A stretch of 64,000 nt of DNA, taken from Duganella sp. Root1480D1 (GTDB lineage: Bacteria; Pseudomonadota; Gammaproteobacteria; Burkholderiales; Burkholderiaceae_D). This document shows positions 35,882 to 44,880 of the stretch, piece by piece; within the stretch, counting starts at the first letter, position 1; the number at the start of each line of letters is the position of its first letter. The notes under the pieces were generated by a model that saw only the letters and a program-made list of their open reading frames with translations, searched no databases and was not told where the DNA came from. Location of the stretch: positions 373,261 through 437,260 of the forward strand of contig NZ_LMFZ01000001.1 in assembly GCF_001427305.1 (NCBI RefSeq). The letters run 5' to 3'. The position numbers and the translations under genes are program-made.

Positions 35882-36792
35882 GGCGCGACCTCGGCGTCAG
35901 CCGGCGTCGCGGCTGGCGCGCCAGTGTAGAAGCGTTCGCCCATCTCATCTAGGCCGATGGTGGACAGCACTTCCTTCAGGCGTTCGGCCGGCTTGCGGCG
36001 CGGAAGATTCTTGTACGTGGCGACGATCAGCTCATTCTTCATCGAATGCTCCCAACCTACGAGTTCCGTCACAGTGACCTGGTAGCCGTGCGACTCAAGC
36101 TGCAGGCAGCGCAGCACGTTGGTGATCTGGCTGCCGAATTCGCGGGTGTGAATCGGGTGGCGCCATAATTCCGTCAACACGTTCTTGCCCAGCGAGGAGC
36201 CTTTGTTCTTGCGCAGCACGGAGGCGACTTCGGCCTGGCAGCATGGCACCAGCACGATATGCTTGGCCTTTTTCTTCAGCGCGAAGTCGATGGCGTCGTC
36301 GGTGGCGGTATTGCAGGCGTGCAGCGCGGTGACGATGTCGATCTGTTCCGGCAACTGGTCGGAGGTGGTCGATTCGGCCACCGACAGCGGCAGGAAGCTC
36401 ATGCCGGGGAAGTCGAACTTGCGCGCCAGTTCTTCGGAGCGTGCCACCAGCTCTTCACGGGTCTCGATGCCGTAGATGTGCGAGTCGCCGCCCAGCGCCT
36501 TGAAGAACAGGTCGTAGATGATGAAACCGAGGTAGGACTTCCCTGCCCCGTGGTCGACCAGAGAGACCGAGCCCTTGGCCGAACGCACGTCGTTCAGCAG
36601 CGGTTCAATGAACTGGTAGAGGTGGTAGACCTGTTTCAGCTTGCGGCGGCTGTCCTGATTCAGCTTGCCGTCGCGGGTGAGGATGTGCAGCTCCTGCAAC
36701 AGCGCGACCGACTGGCCGGGCTTGACTTCAGGGATGTCGGTGACGGTAGCCGGCAGCGGCGCGCCGGCGCCTGCGGCCTTATTGCGCTTCAT
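35878..36792 (-). CDS. Methyltransferase (Methyltransf_32-type)
   Basis: A 304-residue methyltransferase-domain protein. Its SAM-binding motif is VSLVDHGAGKSYLGFIIYDLF, and downstream ALHACNTATDDAIDFAL and LVPCCQAEVASVLR carry the Cys pair typical of Methyltransf_32 members. The frame opens at 36963, but the first 57 residues are a shadow of iscX; the ATG at 36792 (MKRNKAAG) overlaps iscX by 14 bases. A nucleic-acid substrate is likely for this group but not shown. Confidence 0.78.
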   Translation of the reverse strand: MKRNKAAGAGAPLPATVTDIPEVKPGQSVALLQELHILTRDGKLNQDSRRKLKQVYHLYQFIEPLLNDVRSAKGSVSLVDHGAGKSYLGFIIYDLFFKALGGDSHIYGIETREELVARSEELARKFDFPGMSFLPLSVAESTTSDQLPEQIDIVTALHACNTATDDAIDFALKKKAKHIVLVPCCQAEVASVLRKNKGSSLGKNVLTELWRHPIHTREFGSQITNVLRCLQLESHGYQVTVTELVGWEHSMKNELIVATYKNLPRRKPAERLKEVLSTIGLDEMGERFYTGAPAATPADAEVAP

Positions 36793-36976
36793 CGATCCAC
36801 GCCTGCTGGATCGCTTCCAGCACTTTTTCGCCGCCGCGCTTATGGTCGTCGTCGAAGCCGTCCAGGTCGACGATCCAGTTGTGCAGGTCGACAAAGCGCA
36901 CGGTGGTCGGGTCGACCTCCGGGAACTTGTCGTACAGGGCTTCGGCAATCGCCGTGACATCACTCCATTTCAGCAT
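36779..36976 (-). CDS. iscX: IscX, Fe-S cluster assembly accessory protein
   Basis: A 65-residue acidic protein matching IscX (YfhJ): MLKWSDVTAIAEALYDKFP, VRFVDLHNWIVDLDGFDDD and a C-terminal VLEAIQQAWIDE. IscX binds IscS and iron and modulates cluster assembly. It lies 13 bases after fdx in the isc operon. The real start is the ATG at 36976; a longer frame runs through fdx in another phase. Confidence 0.93.
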   Translation of the reverse strand: MLKWSDVTAIAEALYDKFPEVDPTTVRFVDLHNWIVDLDGFDDDHKRGGEKVLEAIQQAWIDEAQ

Positions 36977-36989
36977 GGTGCACCCCGGC

Positions 36990-37331
36990 TCAGTGGCCGC
37001 CTTCGCTGGCGTGGTTGATCGTGTACTTCGGAATTTCGATGACCAGGTCTTCTTCCGCGACGATGGACTGGCAGGACAGGCGCGAGCACGCTTCCAGGCC
37101 CCAGGCTTTGTCCAGCAGGTCTTCTTCGGTGTCGGTCGCTTCGTTGAGCGAGTTGAAGCCTTCACGCACCAGCACGTGGCAAGTGGTGCAGGCGCAGGAT
37201 TTCTCACAGGCGTGTTCGATATGGATGTCGTTTTCCAGCAGGACGTCGCACACGGACTTCCCTGCTTCGGTTTCGATCACGGCGCCTTCGGGGCACAGCT
37301 TGGCATGCGGCAGGATGACGATTTGTGGCAC
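36990..37331 (-). CDS. fdx: ISC-type [2Fe-2S] ferredoxin
   Basis: A 113-residue adrenodoxin-type ferredoxin that supplies electrons to Fe-S assembly. The ligands Cys42, Cys48, Cys51 (HACEKSCACTTCHVLV) and Cys87 (SCQSIV) match the E. coli Fdx positions. The start codon is GTG (37331) with GAGGAAT upstream. It lies between hscA and iscX. Confidence 0.96.
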   Translation of the reverse strand: MPQIVILPHAKLCPEGAVIETEAGKSVCDVLLENDIHIEHACEKSCACTTCHVLVREGFNSLNEATDTEEDLLDKAWGLEACSRLSCQSIVAEEDLVIEIPKYTINHASEGGH

Positions 37332-37348
37332 TTCTATTCCTCAGTCGA

Positions 37349-39229
37349 TTAAACAACCTGGTCCAGCGTCTTGCCGGCCAGTGCGCTGCGCACGCTGCGG
37401 TCCATGCGGCGCGATGCGAATTCTTCGGTGCCCTGGGCCAGGGCTTCATAGGCGGCTTTCACCGCGTAGTGGTCGGCTTCACCGCTGCCGGATTTCACCA
37501 GCATGTCCATGGTGGTAGCCATCAGGGCGTTGATCGCCGCGCGCTCTTCGTCGTTCAGCAGCGCGCCGTCTTCGTCCAGTGCGGACTGGGTGGCCAGCAT
37601 GATGCGCTCCGCCTCCACCTGCTCTTCGCGCAGGGCACGGGCTTTCATGTCGGCTTCCGCTTCGGTGTGCGATTCGGACAGCATGCGCGCCACGTCGTCG
37701 TCGCCCAGGCCATAGGATGGCTTGACGGTGATCGAGGCTTCCACGTTGGAGCGCAGCTCGCGTGCGGACACGGACAACAGGCCGTCGGCATCCACCTGGT
37801 AGGTGATGCGGATGCGTGCAGCGCCGGCCGCCATCGGCGGAATGCCGCGCAGTTCGAAGCGCGCCAGCGAACGGCAGTCGCTCACCAGTTCACGCTCGCC
37901 TTGCAGCACGTGCACTGCCAGCGCGGTCTGGCCATCCTTGAAGGTGGTGAACTCCTGCGCACGGGCGCATGGGATGGTGGAGTTGCGCGGAATGATCTTC
38001 TCGACCAGGCCGCCCATGGTTTCAATGCCCAGCGACAGCGGGATCACGTCCAGCAGCAGCCAGTCGTCGCCCGCGGCACGATTACCGGCCAGCAGGTTGG
38101 CCTGGATCGCTGCGCCCAGCGCCACGACCTTGTCCGGGTCGATGTTGGCGTGCGGGATGGTGTGGAAATATTCGCCCACCGCGCGCTGCACGTGCGGCAT
38201 ACGGGTCGCTCCGCCCACCATGACCACGCCGTCGATATCGTCGGCGTCGAGGTTGGCGTCGCGCAAGGCCTTCTTCACGGCGTTCATGGTCTTGGCGACC
38301 AGGTGCTTGGTGATGTCGGCGAAAATCTCAGGGGTGACACGCTGGTGCACTTCTTCGCCCGAACGCAGCATGGCGTCGATGGTCACCTCAGGCTTGGTCG
38401 ACAGCAGTTCTTTTGCTTCGCGCGCTTTCACCATCAGGGTGGCAGTGTCTTCGTCGGACAGCGGTGCCAGTTTTTCCTGCTCGTGCACCCAGCAGAACAG
38501 ACGGTGGTCGAAGTCGTCGCCGCCCAGTGCGGAATCGCCGCCAGTGGCCAGCACTTCAAACACGCCCTTGGACAGCTTGAGGATCGAAATGTCGAAGGTG
38601 CCGCCGCCCAGGTCGTACACGGCGAAGATCCCTTCCGAGCCGTTATCCAGGCCGTAGGCGATTGCCGCGGCAGTCGGTTCGGACAGCAAGCGCAGCACGT
38701 TGATGCCGGCCAGTTGCGCGGCATCCTTGGTGGCCTGGCGCTGCGCTTCGTCGAAGTAGGCAGGCACGGTGATCACGGCGCCAACCAGGTCGTCGCCCAG
38801 CGAATCTTCCGCGCGCTGGCGCAAGGTGGCCAGGATCTGCGCCGACACTTCCACCGGCGACTTCACGCCGGCCACGGTTTTCAGCTGCACCATGCCGGGA
38901 GCATCGACGAAATCGTATGGCAGGTTTTCGGCGTAGGCGATGTCTTTCAGGCCGCGGCCCATGAAACGCTTGACCGACACGATGGTGTTCTTCGGGTCGG
39001 TGGTCTGATGCGCCTGGGCTTTGTAACCGATGTTGGCATGGCCGTTTGGCAGGTAACGCACCACGGAAGGCAGCAGGGGATGGCCGTCTTCGTCGTTCAG
39101 CACTTCTGGAATGCTGCTGCGGACGGTCGCTACCAGCGAATTGGTGGTGCCGAGGTCGATACCCACTGCCAGGCGGTGCTGGTGCGGGGCGGTCGACATG
39201 CCCGGTTCGGAAATCTGCAAAAGAGCCAT
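37349..39229 (-). CDS. hscA: Fe-S protein chaperone HscA (Hsp70)
   Basis: A 626-residue specialised Hsp70 that releases clusters from IscU. The nucleotide-binding motifs are [31 protein letters not shown] and [17 protein letters not shown]; the substrate-binding part includes [15 protein letters not shown]. It acts with HscB on the LPPVK motif of IscU, encoded upstream in the same operon. AGG-type ribosome site before ATG 39229. Confidence 0.97.
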   Translation of the reverse strand: MALLQISEPGMSTAPHQHRLAVGIDLGTTNSLVATVRSSIPEVLNDEDGHPLLPSVVRYLPNGHANIGYKAQAHQTTDPKNTIVSVKRFMGRGLKDIAYAENLPYDFVDAPGMVQLKTVAGVKSPVEVSAQILATLRQRAEDSLGDDLVGAVITVPAYFDEAQRQATKDAAQLAGINVLRLLSEPTAAAIAYGLDNGSEGIFAVYDLGGGTFDISILKLSKGVFEVLATGGDSALGGDDFDHRLFCWVHEQEKLAPLSDEDTATLMVKAREAKELLSTKPEVTIDAMLRSGEEVHQRVTPEIFADITKHLVAKTMNAVKKALRDANLDADDIDGVVMVGGATRMPHVQRAVGEYFHTIPHANIDPDKVVALGAAIQANLLAGNRAAGDDWLLLDVIPLSLGIETMGGLVEKIIPRNSTIPCARAQEFTTFKDGQTALAVHVLQGERELVSDCRSLARFELRGIPPMAAGAARIRITYQVDADGLLSVSARELRSNVEASITVKPSYGLGDDDVARMLSESHTEAEADMKARALREEQVEAERIMLATQSALDEDGALLNDEERAAINALMATTMDMLVKSGSGEADHYAVKAAYEALAQGTEEFASRRMDRSVRSALAGKTLDQVV

Positions 39230-39250
39230 GGTGAAACCTGTCTTGTTCTT

Positions 39251-39805
39251 TTACGCCTCGATGGCGTCGTAAGCGAAGCGCACTTCTTCGCCGAATTTTT
39301 CGATGAACATCAGCGCGCGCACACCTTGCGCGACGGCGTGATAGTCACCGGCGTTGCAATGTTGTTCGATCTCCGCCAACTGGGCCTTGCGGGCCGCGCG
39401 CAACTGGCCGTCCAGCTTGTCCAGCAAATCGGCATCCTTGTCGGCACGCGCTTCGGACAGCTCTTCGCGCCACTCCATCTGCTGCATCAGGAATTCCATC
39501 GGCATGGCCGTGTTGGATTCCATCTTCAAATCGACGCCATTCAGCTCGCACAGGTATTGCGCGCGCTTTTGCGGATTCTTCAGGGTCTGGTAAGCCTCGT
39601 TGGAGCGGGTCGACCATTGCATGGCGACGCGCTTTTCGGCATCGGTGGCATTGACGAACTTGTCCGGGTGGACGCGGCTCTGGACTTCGCGGTAGGCGGC
39701 GTCCAGGGCGTTCGTATCGACGGCGAACTGCTGGGGAAGCTGGAAGAGTTCGAAGTGGTTCTGCACGATATTAAATGCGGAAGCTTTCGCCGCAGCCGCA
39801 TGCAT
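39251..39805 (-). CDS. hscB: Fe-S co-chaperone HscB (J-domain)
   Basis: A 184-residue J-protein with the HPD motif in [16 protein letters not shown], and the C-terminal helical domain ([18 protein letters not shown]) that binds IscU. It stimulates the HscA ATPase. It overlaps iscA by 35 bases; the ATG at 39805 has GAGAAGG almost adjacent, so the exact start is slightly uncertain. Confidence 0.96.
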   Translation of the reverse strand: MHAAAAKASAFNIVQNHFELFQLPQQFAVDTNALDAAYREVQSRVHPDKFVNATDAEKRVAMQWSTRSNEAYQTLKNPQKRAQYLCELNGVDLKMESNTAMPMEFLMQQMEWREELSEARADKDADLLDKLDGQLRAARKAQLAEIEQHCNAGDYHAVAQGVRALMFIEKFGEEVRFAYDAIEA

Positions 39806-40094
39806 CCTTCTCGTTCGGGTTGTTGAACTTGAAGCCTTCGTTCAGTCCTTCGCGGGCGAAGTCCAGCTCAGTGCCGTCGATGTACGGCAGGCTTTTCGGA
39901 TCAACGAAGACCTTCACGCCATGCGACTCGAAGACGGAATCTTCCGGAGTCACTTCGTCCACGTATTCCAGCTTGTAGGCCAGACCGGAGCAGCCGGTCG
40001 TGCGCACACCAAAGCGCAGGCCAATGCCCTTGCCGCGACGCTCGATGTAGCGATTGATATGCTTGGCTGCTTTTTCGGTCAGGGTGATTGCCAT
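39771..40094 (-). CDS. iscA: IscA, A-type Fe-S carrier
   Basis: A 107-residue A-type scaffold/carrier with the three conserved cysteines Cys35 (TTGCSGLAY), Cys99 and Cys101 (ACGCGESF). It passes clusters or iron to apo-proteins. GGAGGAAG precedes the ATG. Third structural gene of the isc operon. Confidence 0.97.
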   Translation of the reverse strand: MAITLTEKAAKHINRYIERRGKGIGLRFGVRTTGCSGLAYKLEYVDEVTPEDSVFESHGVKVFVDPKSLPYIDGTELDFAREGLNEGFKFNNPNEKDACGCGESFRI

Positions 40095-40112
40095 ACTTCC
40101 TCCGCGCGCTGA

Positions 40113-40496
40113 TTAGGCGCCGTGTTTTGCCTTGTAGTCGTTCACGGCTGCCTTGATGGCGTCTTCCGCCAGGATGGAGCAGTGGATCTTCACTGGCGGC
40201 AATGCCAGTTCTTCCGCGATCTGGGTGTTCTTGATGGCCAGCGCTTCATCCAGCGACTTGCCCTTCACCCATTCGGTCACCAGCGAGCTGGAGGCAATTG
40301 CCGAACCGCAGCCGTAGGTCTTGAATTTCGCGTCTTCGATCTTGCCGTCAGCGCCAACCTTGATCTGCAGTTTCATCACGTCGCCGCAAGCAGGTGCGCC
40401 GACCATGCCGGTACCGACGGTCTCGTCGCCCTTTTCAAAGGAACCGACGTTGCGCGGGTTTTCGTAGTGGTCGAGGACTTTTTCCGAGTATGCCAT
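40113..40496 (-). CDS. iscU: IscU, Fe-S scaffold
   Basis: The 127-residue scaffold on which clusters are built. Ligand cysteines are in APACGDVMKLQ, TYGCGSAIASSS and VKIHCSILAEDA, with Asp in the first motif, and the HscA-binding LPPVK lies just before the third Cys. AGGGAG precedes the ATG. It follows iscS by 38 bases. Confidence 0.98.
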   Translation of the reverse strand: MAYSEKVLDHYENPRNVGSFEKGDETVGTGMVGAPACGDVMKLQIKVGADGKIEDAKFKTYGCGSAIASSSLVTEWVKGKSLDEALAIKNTQIAEELALPPVKIHCSILAEDAIKAAVNDYKAKHGA

Positions 40497-40534
40497 TTTG
40501 ATGCTCCCTAAAATCTAAGAATTCTGCTGTGCGC

Positions 40535-41800
40535 TTAGTGCGCTGCCCACTGGATGGTGGAGAGATCCACGCCATCCTTGTACATTTCCCACAGCGGGGA
40601 CAGTTCGCGCAGCTTGCCCACTTTGCCTTTCAGCAGTTCGACGGCGAAGTCGACGTCTTTCTCAGTGGTGAAGCGGCCGATGGTGAAACGGATCGAGCTG
40701 TGCGCCAGTTCGTCGCTGCGGCCCAGTGCGCGCAGCACGTAGGATGGCTCCAGCGATGCCGAGGTGCAGGCGGAACCGGACGATACGGCCAGGTCTTTCA
40801 CGGCCATGATCAGGGACTCGCCTTCCACGAAGTTGAAGCTCACGTTCAGGTTGTGCGGCACGCGATGGTCCATGTCGCCGTTGACGTAGGTTTCTTCGAT
40901 TTCCTGCAGGCCTTTCGCCAGGCGGTCGCGCAAGGCGCGGATGCGGGCAATTTCGGCATCCATTTCTTCCTTGGCCAGGCGGAAGGCTTCGCCCATCGCC
41001 ACAATCTGGTGGGTTGGCAAGGTGCCGGAGCGCAGGCCGCGCTCATGGCCGCCACCGTGCATCTGTGCTTCGATGCGCACGCGCGGCTTGCGGCAGACGT
41101 ACAGGGCGCCCACGCCTTTCGGGCCGTAGGTCTTGTGCGCGGTGAAGGTCATCAGGTCGACCTTCAGGTCTTGCAGGTCGATCGCCACTTTGCCGGTCGC
41201 CTGCGCGGCGTCGCAGTGGAAGATGATGCCCTTCTTGCGGCAGAAGGCGGCGATTTCCTTGATCGGCTGGATCACGCCGATTTCGTTGTTGACCATCATG
41301 ACCGAGATCAGGATGGTGTCCGGACGCACGGCCGCTTCCAGTTGCTCGATGGTGATCAGGCCGTTGTCCTGGGTGTCCAGGTAGGTGGCCTCGAAGCCCT
41401 GGCGCTCCAGTTCACGCACGGTGTCCAGCACGGATTTGTGCTCGGTTTTCACGGTGATGATGTGCTTGCCCTTGGACTTGTAGAAGTTGGCCGCGCCTTT
41501 CAGGGCGAGGTTGTTCGATTCGGTGGCGCCGGAGGTCCAGATGATTTCGCGCGGGTCGGCGTTGACCAGGGCGGCCACGTGGCCGCGCGCTTCTTCCACC
41601 GCTGCTTCCGCGGTCCAGCCGTACATGTGGCTGCGGGAGGCCGGGTTGCCGAACTGTTCGCGCAGGTAAGGGATCATCTTGTCCGCAACGCGTGGATCGA
41701 TCGGCGTGGTGGCCGAGTAGTCCATGTAGATCGGGAAGTGCGGCGCGGTCTTGAATTCTACCGGCGCTACCTGGGCGACGTTCTTTTCGGGGGCGTTCAT
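40535..41800 (-). CDS. iscS: Cysteine desulfurase IscS
   Basis: A PLP enzyme that removes sulfur from cysteine for Fe-S clusters and thio-modified RNA. The 421-residue form has a 20-residue N-terminal extension before [20 protein letters not shown]. Other signatures are the PLP-Lys in [16 protein letters not shown] and the sulfur-carrying Cys in [22 protein letters not shown] lies before ATG 41800. Confidence 0.98.
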   Translation of the reverse strand: MNAPEKNVAQVAPVEFKTAPHFPIYMDYSATTPIDPRVADKMIPYLREQFGNPASRSHMYGWTAEAAVEEARGHVAALVNADPREIIWTSGATESNNLALKGAANFYKSKGKHIITVKTEHKSVLDTVRELERQGFEATYLDTQDNGLITIEQLEAAVRPDTILISVMMVNNEIGVIQPIKEIAAFCRKKGIIFHCDAAQATGKVAIDLQDLKVDLMTFTAHKTYGPKGVGALYVCRKPRVRIEAQMHGGGHERGLRSGTLPTHQIVAMGEAFRLAKEEMDAEIARIRALRDRLAKGLQEIEETYVNGDMDHRVPHNLNVSFNFVEGESLIMAVKDLAVSSGSACTSASLEPSYVLRALGRSDELAHSSIRFTIGRFTTEKDVDFAVELLKGKVGKLRELSPLWEMYKDGVDLSTIQWAAH

Positions 41801-41819
41801 CTAAATTACTCCAATTCGG

Positions 41820-42302
41820 TTAACCGAGGGCTGCTTGGTTGCTGTTGCGGTGCACATGGACTGGCTGCTCTGCCGCGGCCTTGGCTTTTTGCTGGTCCAC
41901 CAGGTCCTGCAGCGACACGGAATCCAGGTAGTCGACCATCTTTTCGTTCAGGGTGGCCCACAGTTCGTGGGTCATGCAGCGGGCGCCGTTGGCGTGGTCG
42001 GCGCCGTGGCAATTCTCCTTGCCGCCGCACTGGGTTGCATCGAGCGGTTCATCGACAGCGATAATGATGTCGGCGACGGTCACCTTGTCTGCCTTGCGGG
42101 CCAGGCTGTAGCCGCCGCCAGGGCCGCGGATCGATTCCACGATTTCGTGGCGGCGCAGCTTGCCGAACAATTGTTCGAGATAAGACAGGGAAATCGACTG
42201 GCGCTGGCTGATTCCGGAAAGCGTTACCGGACCCTTGCCCTGGCGCATAGCCAGGTCAATCATCGCAGTCACTGCAAAACGGCCTTTGGTAGTCAGACGC
42301 AT
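41820..42302 (-). CDS. iscR: IscR, Fe-S-sensing repressor of the isc operon
   Basis: A 160-residue Rrf2-family regulator: MRLTTKGRFAVTAMIDLA, the winged helix ISLSYLEQLFGKLRR, and a [2Fe-2S] site with Cys92, Cys98 (QCGGKENC), Cys109 and His112 (CMTHELW). Compared with E. coli, five residues are inserted between the second and third Cys. Holo-IscR represses isc transcription in the model. A GTG one codon upstream is open, but GAGG spacing favours ATG 42302. First gene of the operon. Confidence 0.96.
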   Translation of the reverse strand: MRLTTKGRFAVTAMIDLAMRQGKGPVTLSGISQRQSISLSYLEQLFGKLRRHEIVESIRGPGGGYSLARKADKVTVADIIIAVDEPLDATQCGGKENCHGADHANGARCMTHELWATLNEKMVDYLDSVSLQDLVDQQKAKAAAEQPVHVHRNSNQAALG

Positions 42303-42360
42303 CACAACCTCGGTTCAACTCAGTTAAAATATCGTTCTGTTCTCGCAAATCAAAACCTGA

Positions 42361-42385
42361 TTACTTGAACGATTTAGTCAAGTAT
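42361..42385 (-). promoter_or_regulatory. IscR type 1-like operator and -35 of the isc promoter
   Basis: On the minus strand the site reads ATACTTGACTAAATCGTTCA and continues AGTAA, matching the E. coli type 1 IscR consensus at nearly every position. The half-sites ACTTGA and TCAAGT (42363-42368 and 42378-42383) form a perfect 6-bp dyad with 9-base spacing. A TTGACT -35 element is embedded in it, about 70 bases before iscR, so binding would block the promoter. Confidence 0.8.
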
Positions 42386-42461
42386 AACAGACTTGCGCAG
42401 ACCTTGCCGGACGCGCCTTTAGCTGTCCGAGGGGCAATGCACGCCGACGCAAGCACGCCAA

Positions 42462-43223
42462 TCAGCGCTTCAGCAATCCCATCGGGCCAAACAGCGCCTG
42501 CATTTCCTTATTAGCAATAAAACTCAGGTTGTACGGGTGTTCGGCCACGATCTGCGGCAGCGCCTGCACGCTTGGCAGCTTGTTCAGTTGCTCGGCGATC
42601 TTTCCCCAAAGAATCAGTTTCGGCTGCCGGGCAGCCAGCGCCTGCATCACGGTTTCGAAAAATGGCAGCCAGGCCTTGGCATCTTTCACCGGAGCAACAT
42701 GGGGGCGAAATACCAGCGAGGCGTTCAGCAGCAGGAAGCCGTGGCTGTGCAAGCGTTCCTGCATCTCGGCCAGGGTCTGGATGGCGGCGCCGGCCTTGGC
42801 AAGGGTCGAGCAGGCTGCCAGCGCTTCGCCCGCGGTATTCGACTCTTCGAGCTGGCCGTCGGCGACCAGCAGCATCTTCATGAAGTTGCGCAGCGAGGTG
42901 GCCTTGTTGACGGGCTTGGACAGGCCACCGCCCTCCTCTTCCGACCACAGGCCTTTCACGGCACCGTCCATGAAGCAGACGCCGGTGGCGCTTTCGGCAC
43001 GCGGATAGGGGCCCTCGCCCACCAGCACGTAGCGCACCTGCTCCAGCGGCTGCTGGAAGGCGGCGAACAGGCGCAACTCGGTCGGCAGGTAGCTGTCGGC
43101 CGCCAGTTCCGGCAGGTAGGCCGGGTTGGCCGCCGCTATCGCCTGCAGGCCGCGCTCCAGGATCGGGCGCCACGAAGGGTGGGCGCGGTCGAGCGCTTGC
43201 AGGATGGGGCTAGGAATCGTCAT
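42462..43223 (-). CDS. Uracil-DNA glycosylase-like protein with degenerate active site
   Basis: A 253-residue Ung-superfamily protein. The order of elements matches Ung: VRYVLVGEGPYPRAESATGVCF at residues about 63-84, then LLLNASLVFRPH (uracil-pocket region), KLILWGKIAEQL, and AEHPYNLSFI near the end. However, motif GQDPYH is GEGPYP (about 69-74): the water-activating Asp is Gly and the terminal His is Pro. The HPSPLS motif is HPYNLS, keeping the catalytic His. It is therefore probably not an ordinary uracil glycosylase. It could bind DNA without cutting, or act on another base. Lone gene; weak ribosome site. Confidence 0.82.
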   Translation of the reverse strand: MTIPSPILQALDRAHPSWRPILERGLQAIAAANPAYLPELAADSYLPTELRLFAAFQQPLEQVRYVLVGEGPYPRAESATGVCFMDGAVKGLWSEEEGGGLSKPVNKATSLRNFMKMLLVADGQLEESNTAGEALAACSTLAKAGAAIQTLAEMQERLHSHGFLLLNASLVFRPHVAPVKDAKAWLPFFETVMQALAARQPKLILWGKIAEQLNKLPSVQALPQIVAEHPYNLSFIANKEMQALFGPMGLLKR

Positions 43224-43278
43224 GGCGGCTATCGGCGATGGGCAAAGGCGAGATTGTATCGCCGCCAGCCGGCGCGGT

Positions 43279-43590
43279 CTACGGCTTGGGCTTCTCGGCG
43301 CCGTAGACTTTGGCCAGGTAATCCACCATGGCGGGGATGTCCTCGTCCGAGAATTGCGCGCCGAACGGCTTCTTCATTTTCTTTACCGTGGCTTCCCAGT
43401 AGTTGCGCGGAGAGCCGGGCGGCTGCATCTGGGCGTATTGCGCCGAGTGGCAAAGCAGGCAGTTGGCCAGCACGAGCTGGTAGCCGGGCAGCGTGCTTGG
43501 TTTATACGCCGCCGTTTCGTCGGGCAGCTTGATTTCGGCGGCGCTGGCCGCGCCGGCGCACAGCAGGAGCATGATGGCGAGAGTCTTCAT
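43279..43590 (-). CDS. SorB-like monoheme cytochrome c (sulfite dehydrogenase subunit)
   Basis: A 103-residue exported cytochrome c with a signal peptide (MKTLAIMLLLCAGAASA) and one heme site in VLANCLLCHSAQY (CxxCH), with a distal Met probably in QMQPPGSP or KMKKP. It lies 10 bases after the molybdoenzyme gene, the sorAB arrangement in which the cytochrome accepts electrons from sulfite oxidation. GAGGGG precedes ATG. Confidence 0.86.
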   Translation of the reverse strand: MKTLAIMLLLCAGAASAAEIKLPDETAAYKPSTLPGYQLVLANCLLCHSAQYAQMQPPGSPRNYWEATVKKMKKPFGAQFSDEDIPAMVDYLAKVYGAEKPKP

Positions 43591-43600
43591 CTGTTTCCCC

Positions 43601-44833
43601 TCAAGCCGCCGTTACGCGGGTAGTTTCGACGACATTGCGCATATAGCCGGCCGCGTTCCACAGCGCCGTTGAGGGCTGGCTTTGGCCGATGCGGTTCACG
43701 GCGCGCACCATCAGCGCGTGCTCGCCCTTGCCCGGCTTGAACGATGCGCTCCATTCGCGGAAGGAATACTTGCCCAGGTCCTTGCCCAACGTGGCCGCTT
43801 GCCAGCTCTTGCCGCCATCGGCCGAGAAGGCGACTTCGGTGATGCCATAGCCGCCATCGAAGGCGATGCCTTTCACCACCACAGGCTTGCCGGCCTTGAG
43901 CCGCGCCCCGTCCTGGTGGCTGGTGATAAATGAACGCACGTTGAAGCGGCCAATCGGCACTGTTTTTGCGGGCGTGGTCCCCGGCGCCACGCAGGCGCAG
44001 ACGTTGTCGGCGATGCGGTAGGCGCTGGCGACCCAGAAGCCGTCGAAGGGCTTGTCCAGCACCGTGATGTCGGACAGGTGCTTGATCCAGTACGTGCCGT
44101 AATAGCCCGGCACCACCAGGCGCAGCGGATAGCCGTTCAGCATCGGCAAGTCGGCGCCGTTCATCTGCCAGGCCAGCATCACTTCCCCGTCGAGCGCGTG
44201 GTCGATATCGAGCGACTTGACGAAATCGGGGCCATCGCCGGCCGGCGGGGTATCGAGGCCGTTGAAGGCAACCTGCACCGCACCGGCTTTCACGCCCGCC
44301 CGCTCCAGTACTTTTTTCAGCGGCACGCCGGTCCAGCGCGCGTTGCCCATGGCGCCGTTGGAGAGCTGGCCGCCATTGGCGCGCGGCGCAAAGTGGCCGC
44401 GGCTATTGCCCGAGCATTGGTTGACCGCCACGAGCTCGAGCGGCTCGGCCAGCTGCTTGAGTTCTGACAGCGACAGTTCCAGCGGCGCGTTGACGTGGCC
44501 GCCGATCTTCAACCGGTAGCTTTGCGGGTCGATCCCGGTGGGGATGGCGCTCCAGTGGTAGCGCACGAAGAAGGCATCGTTCGGCGTCAGCACGCCTTCG
44601 CCGAAAACGCTGAACGGGGTTTCCAGCTGCGGCGGACGGCTGGTCAGCACGATCATCGGCCGCTTCTGGGGGAAGGCCAGCAGTTCGCGCTCGCCATTCT
44701 CGAATGGCAGCGCCACCTTGCGCGCATCAGCCGGTGCGGCCAGCGCCGACAGCGCCGGGCCGCCCAGCGCAGTTGCCACGCCCGCCATGCCGGCCTGCTT
44801 CAGGAATTCACGTCTTGGAATGCTGCTTTTCAT
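43601..44833 (-). CDS. SorA-like sulfite dehydrogenase, molybdopterin subunit
   Basis: A 410-residue periplasmic molybdoenzyme of the sulfite oxidase family. A Tat signal is visible (SSIPRREFLKQAGMAGVATA), the Mo-ligand Cys is about residue 140 in LVAVNQCSGNSRG, and the Moco dimerisation domain (ITSHQDGARLKAGKPVVVKG) follows. It oxidises sulfite and passes electrons to the cytochrome encoded downstream. A related family (SoxCD, YedY) is possible, but length and partner favour SorA. Confidence 0.86.
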   Translation of the reverse strand: MKSSIPRREFLKQAGMAGVATALGGPALSALAAPADARKVALPFENGERELLAFPQKRPMIVLTSRPPQLETPFSVFGEGVLTPNDAFFVRYHWSAIPTGIDPQSYRLKIGGHVNAPLELSLSELKQLAEPLELVAVNQCSGNSRGHFAPRANGGQLSNGAMGNARWTGVPLKKVLERAGVKAGAVQVAFNGLDTPPAGDGPDFVKSLDIDHALDGEVMLAWQMNGADLPMLNGYPLRLVVPGYYGTYWIKHLSDITVLDKPFDGFWVASAYRIADNVCACVAPGTTPAKTVPIGRFNVRSFITSHQDGARLKAGKPVVVKGIAFDGGYGITEVAFSADGGKSWQAATLGKDLGKYSFREWSASFKPGKGEHALMVRAVNRIGQSQPSTALWNAAGYMRNVVETTRVTAA

Positions 44834-44880
44834 GCCTGCCTCCCGGTGGGTGATCCATTCCGAGATGCAAATTTAACATG

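Noticed and set aside
37325-39826. 833-codon plus-strand frame over hscA and hscB
   Set aside because: The longest artefact of the window; it is opposite two certain genes and shows no recognisable motif.
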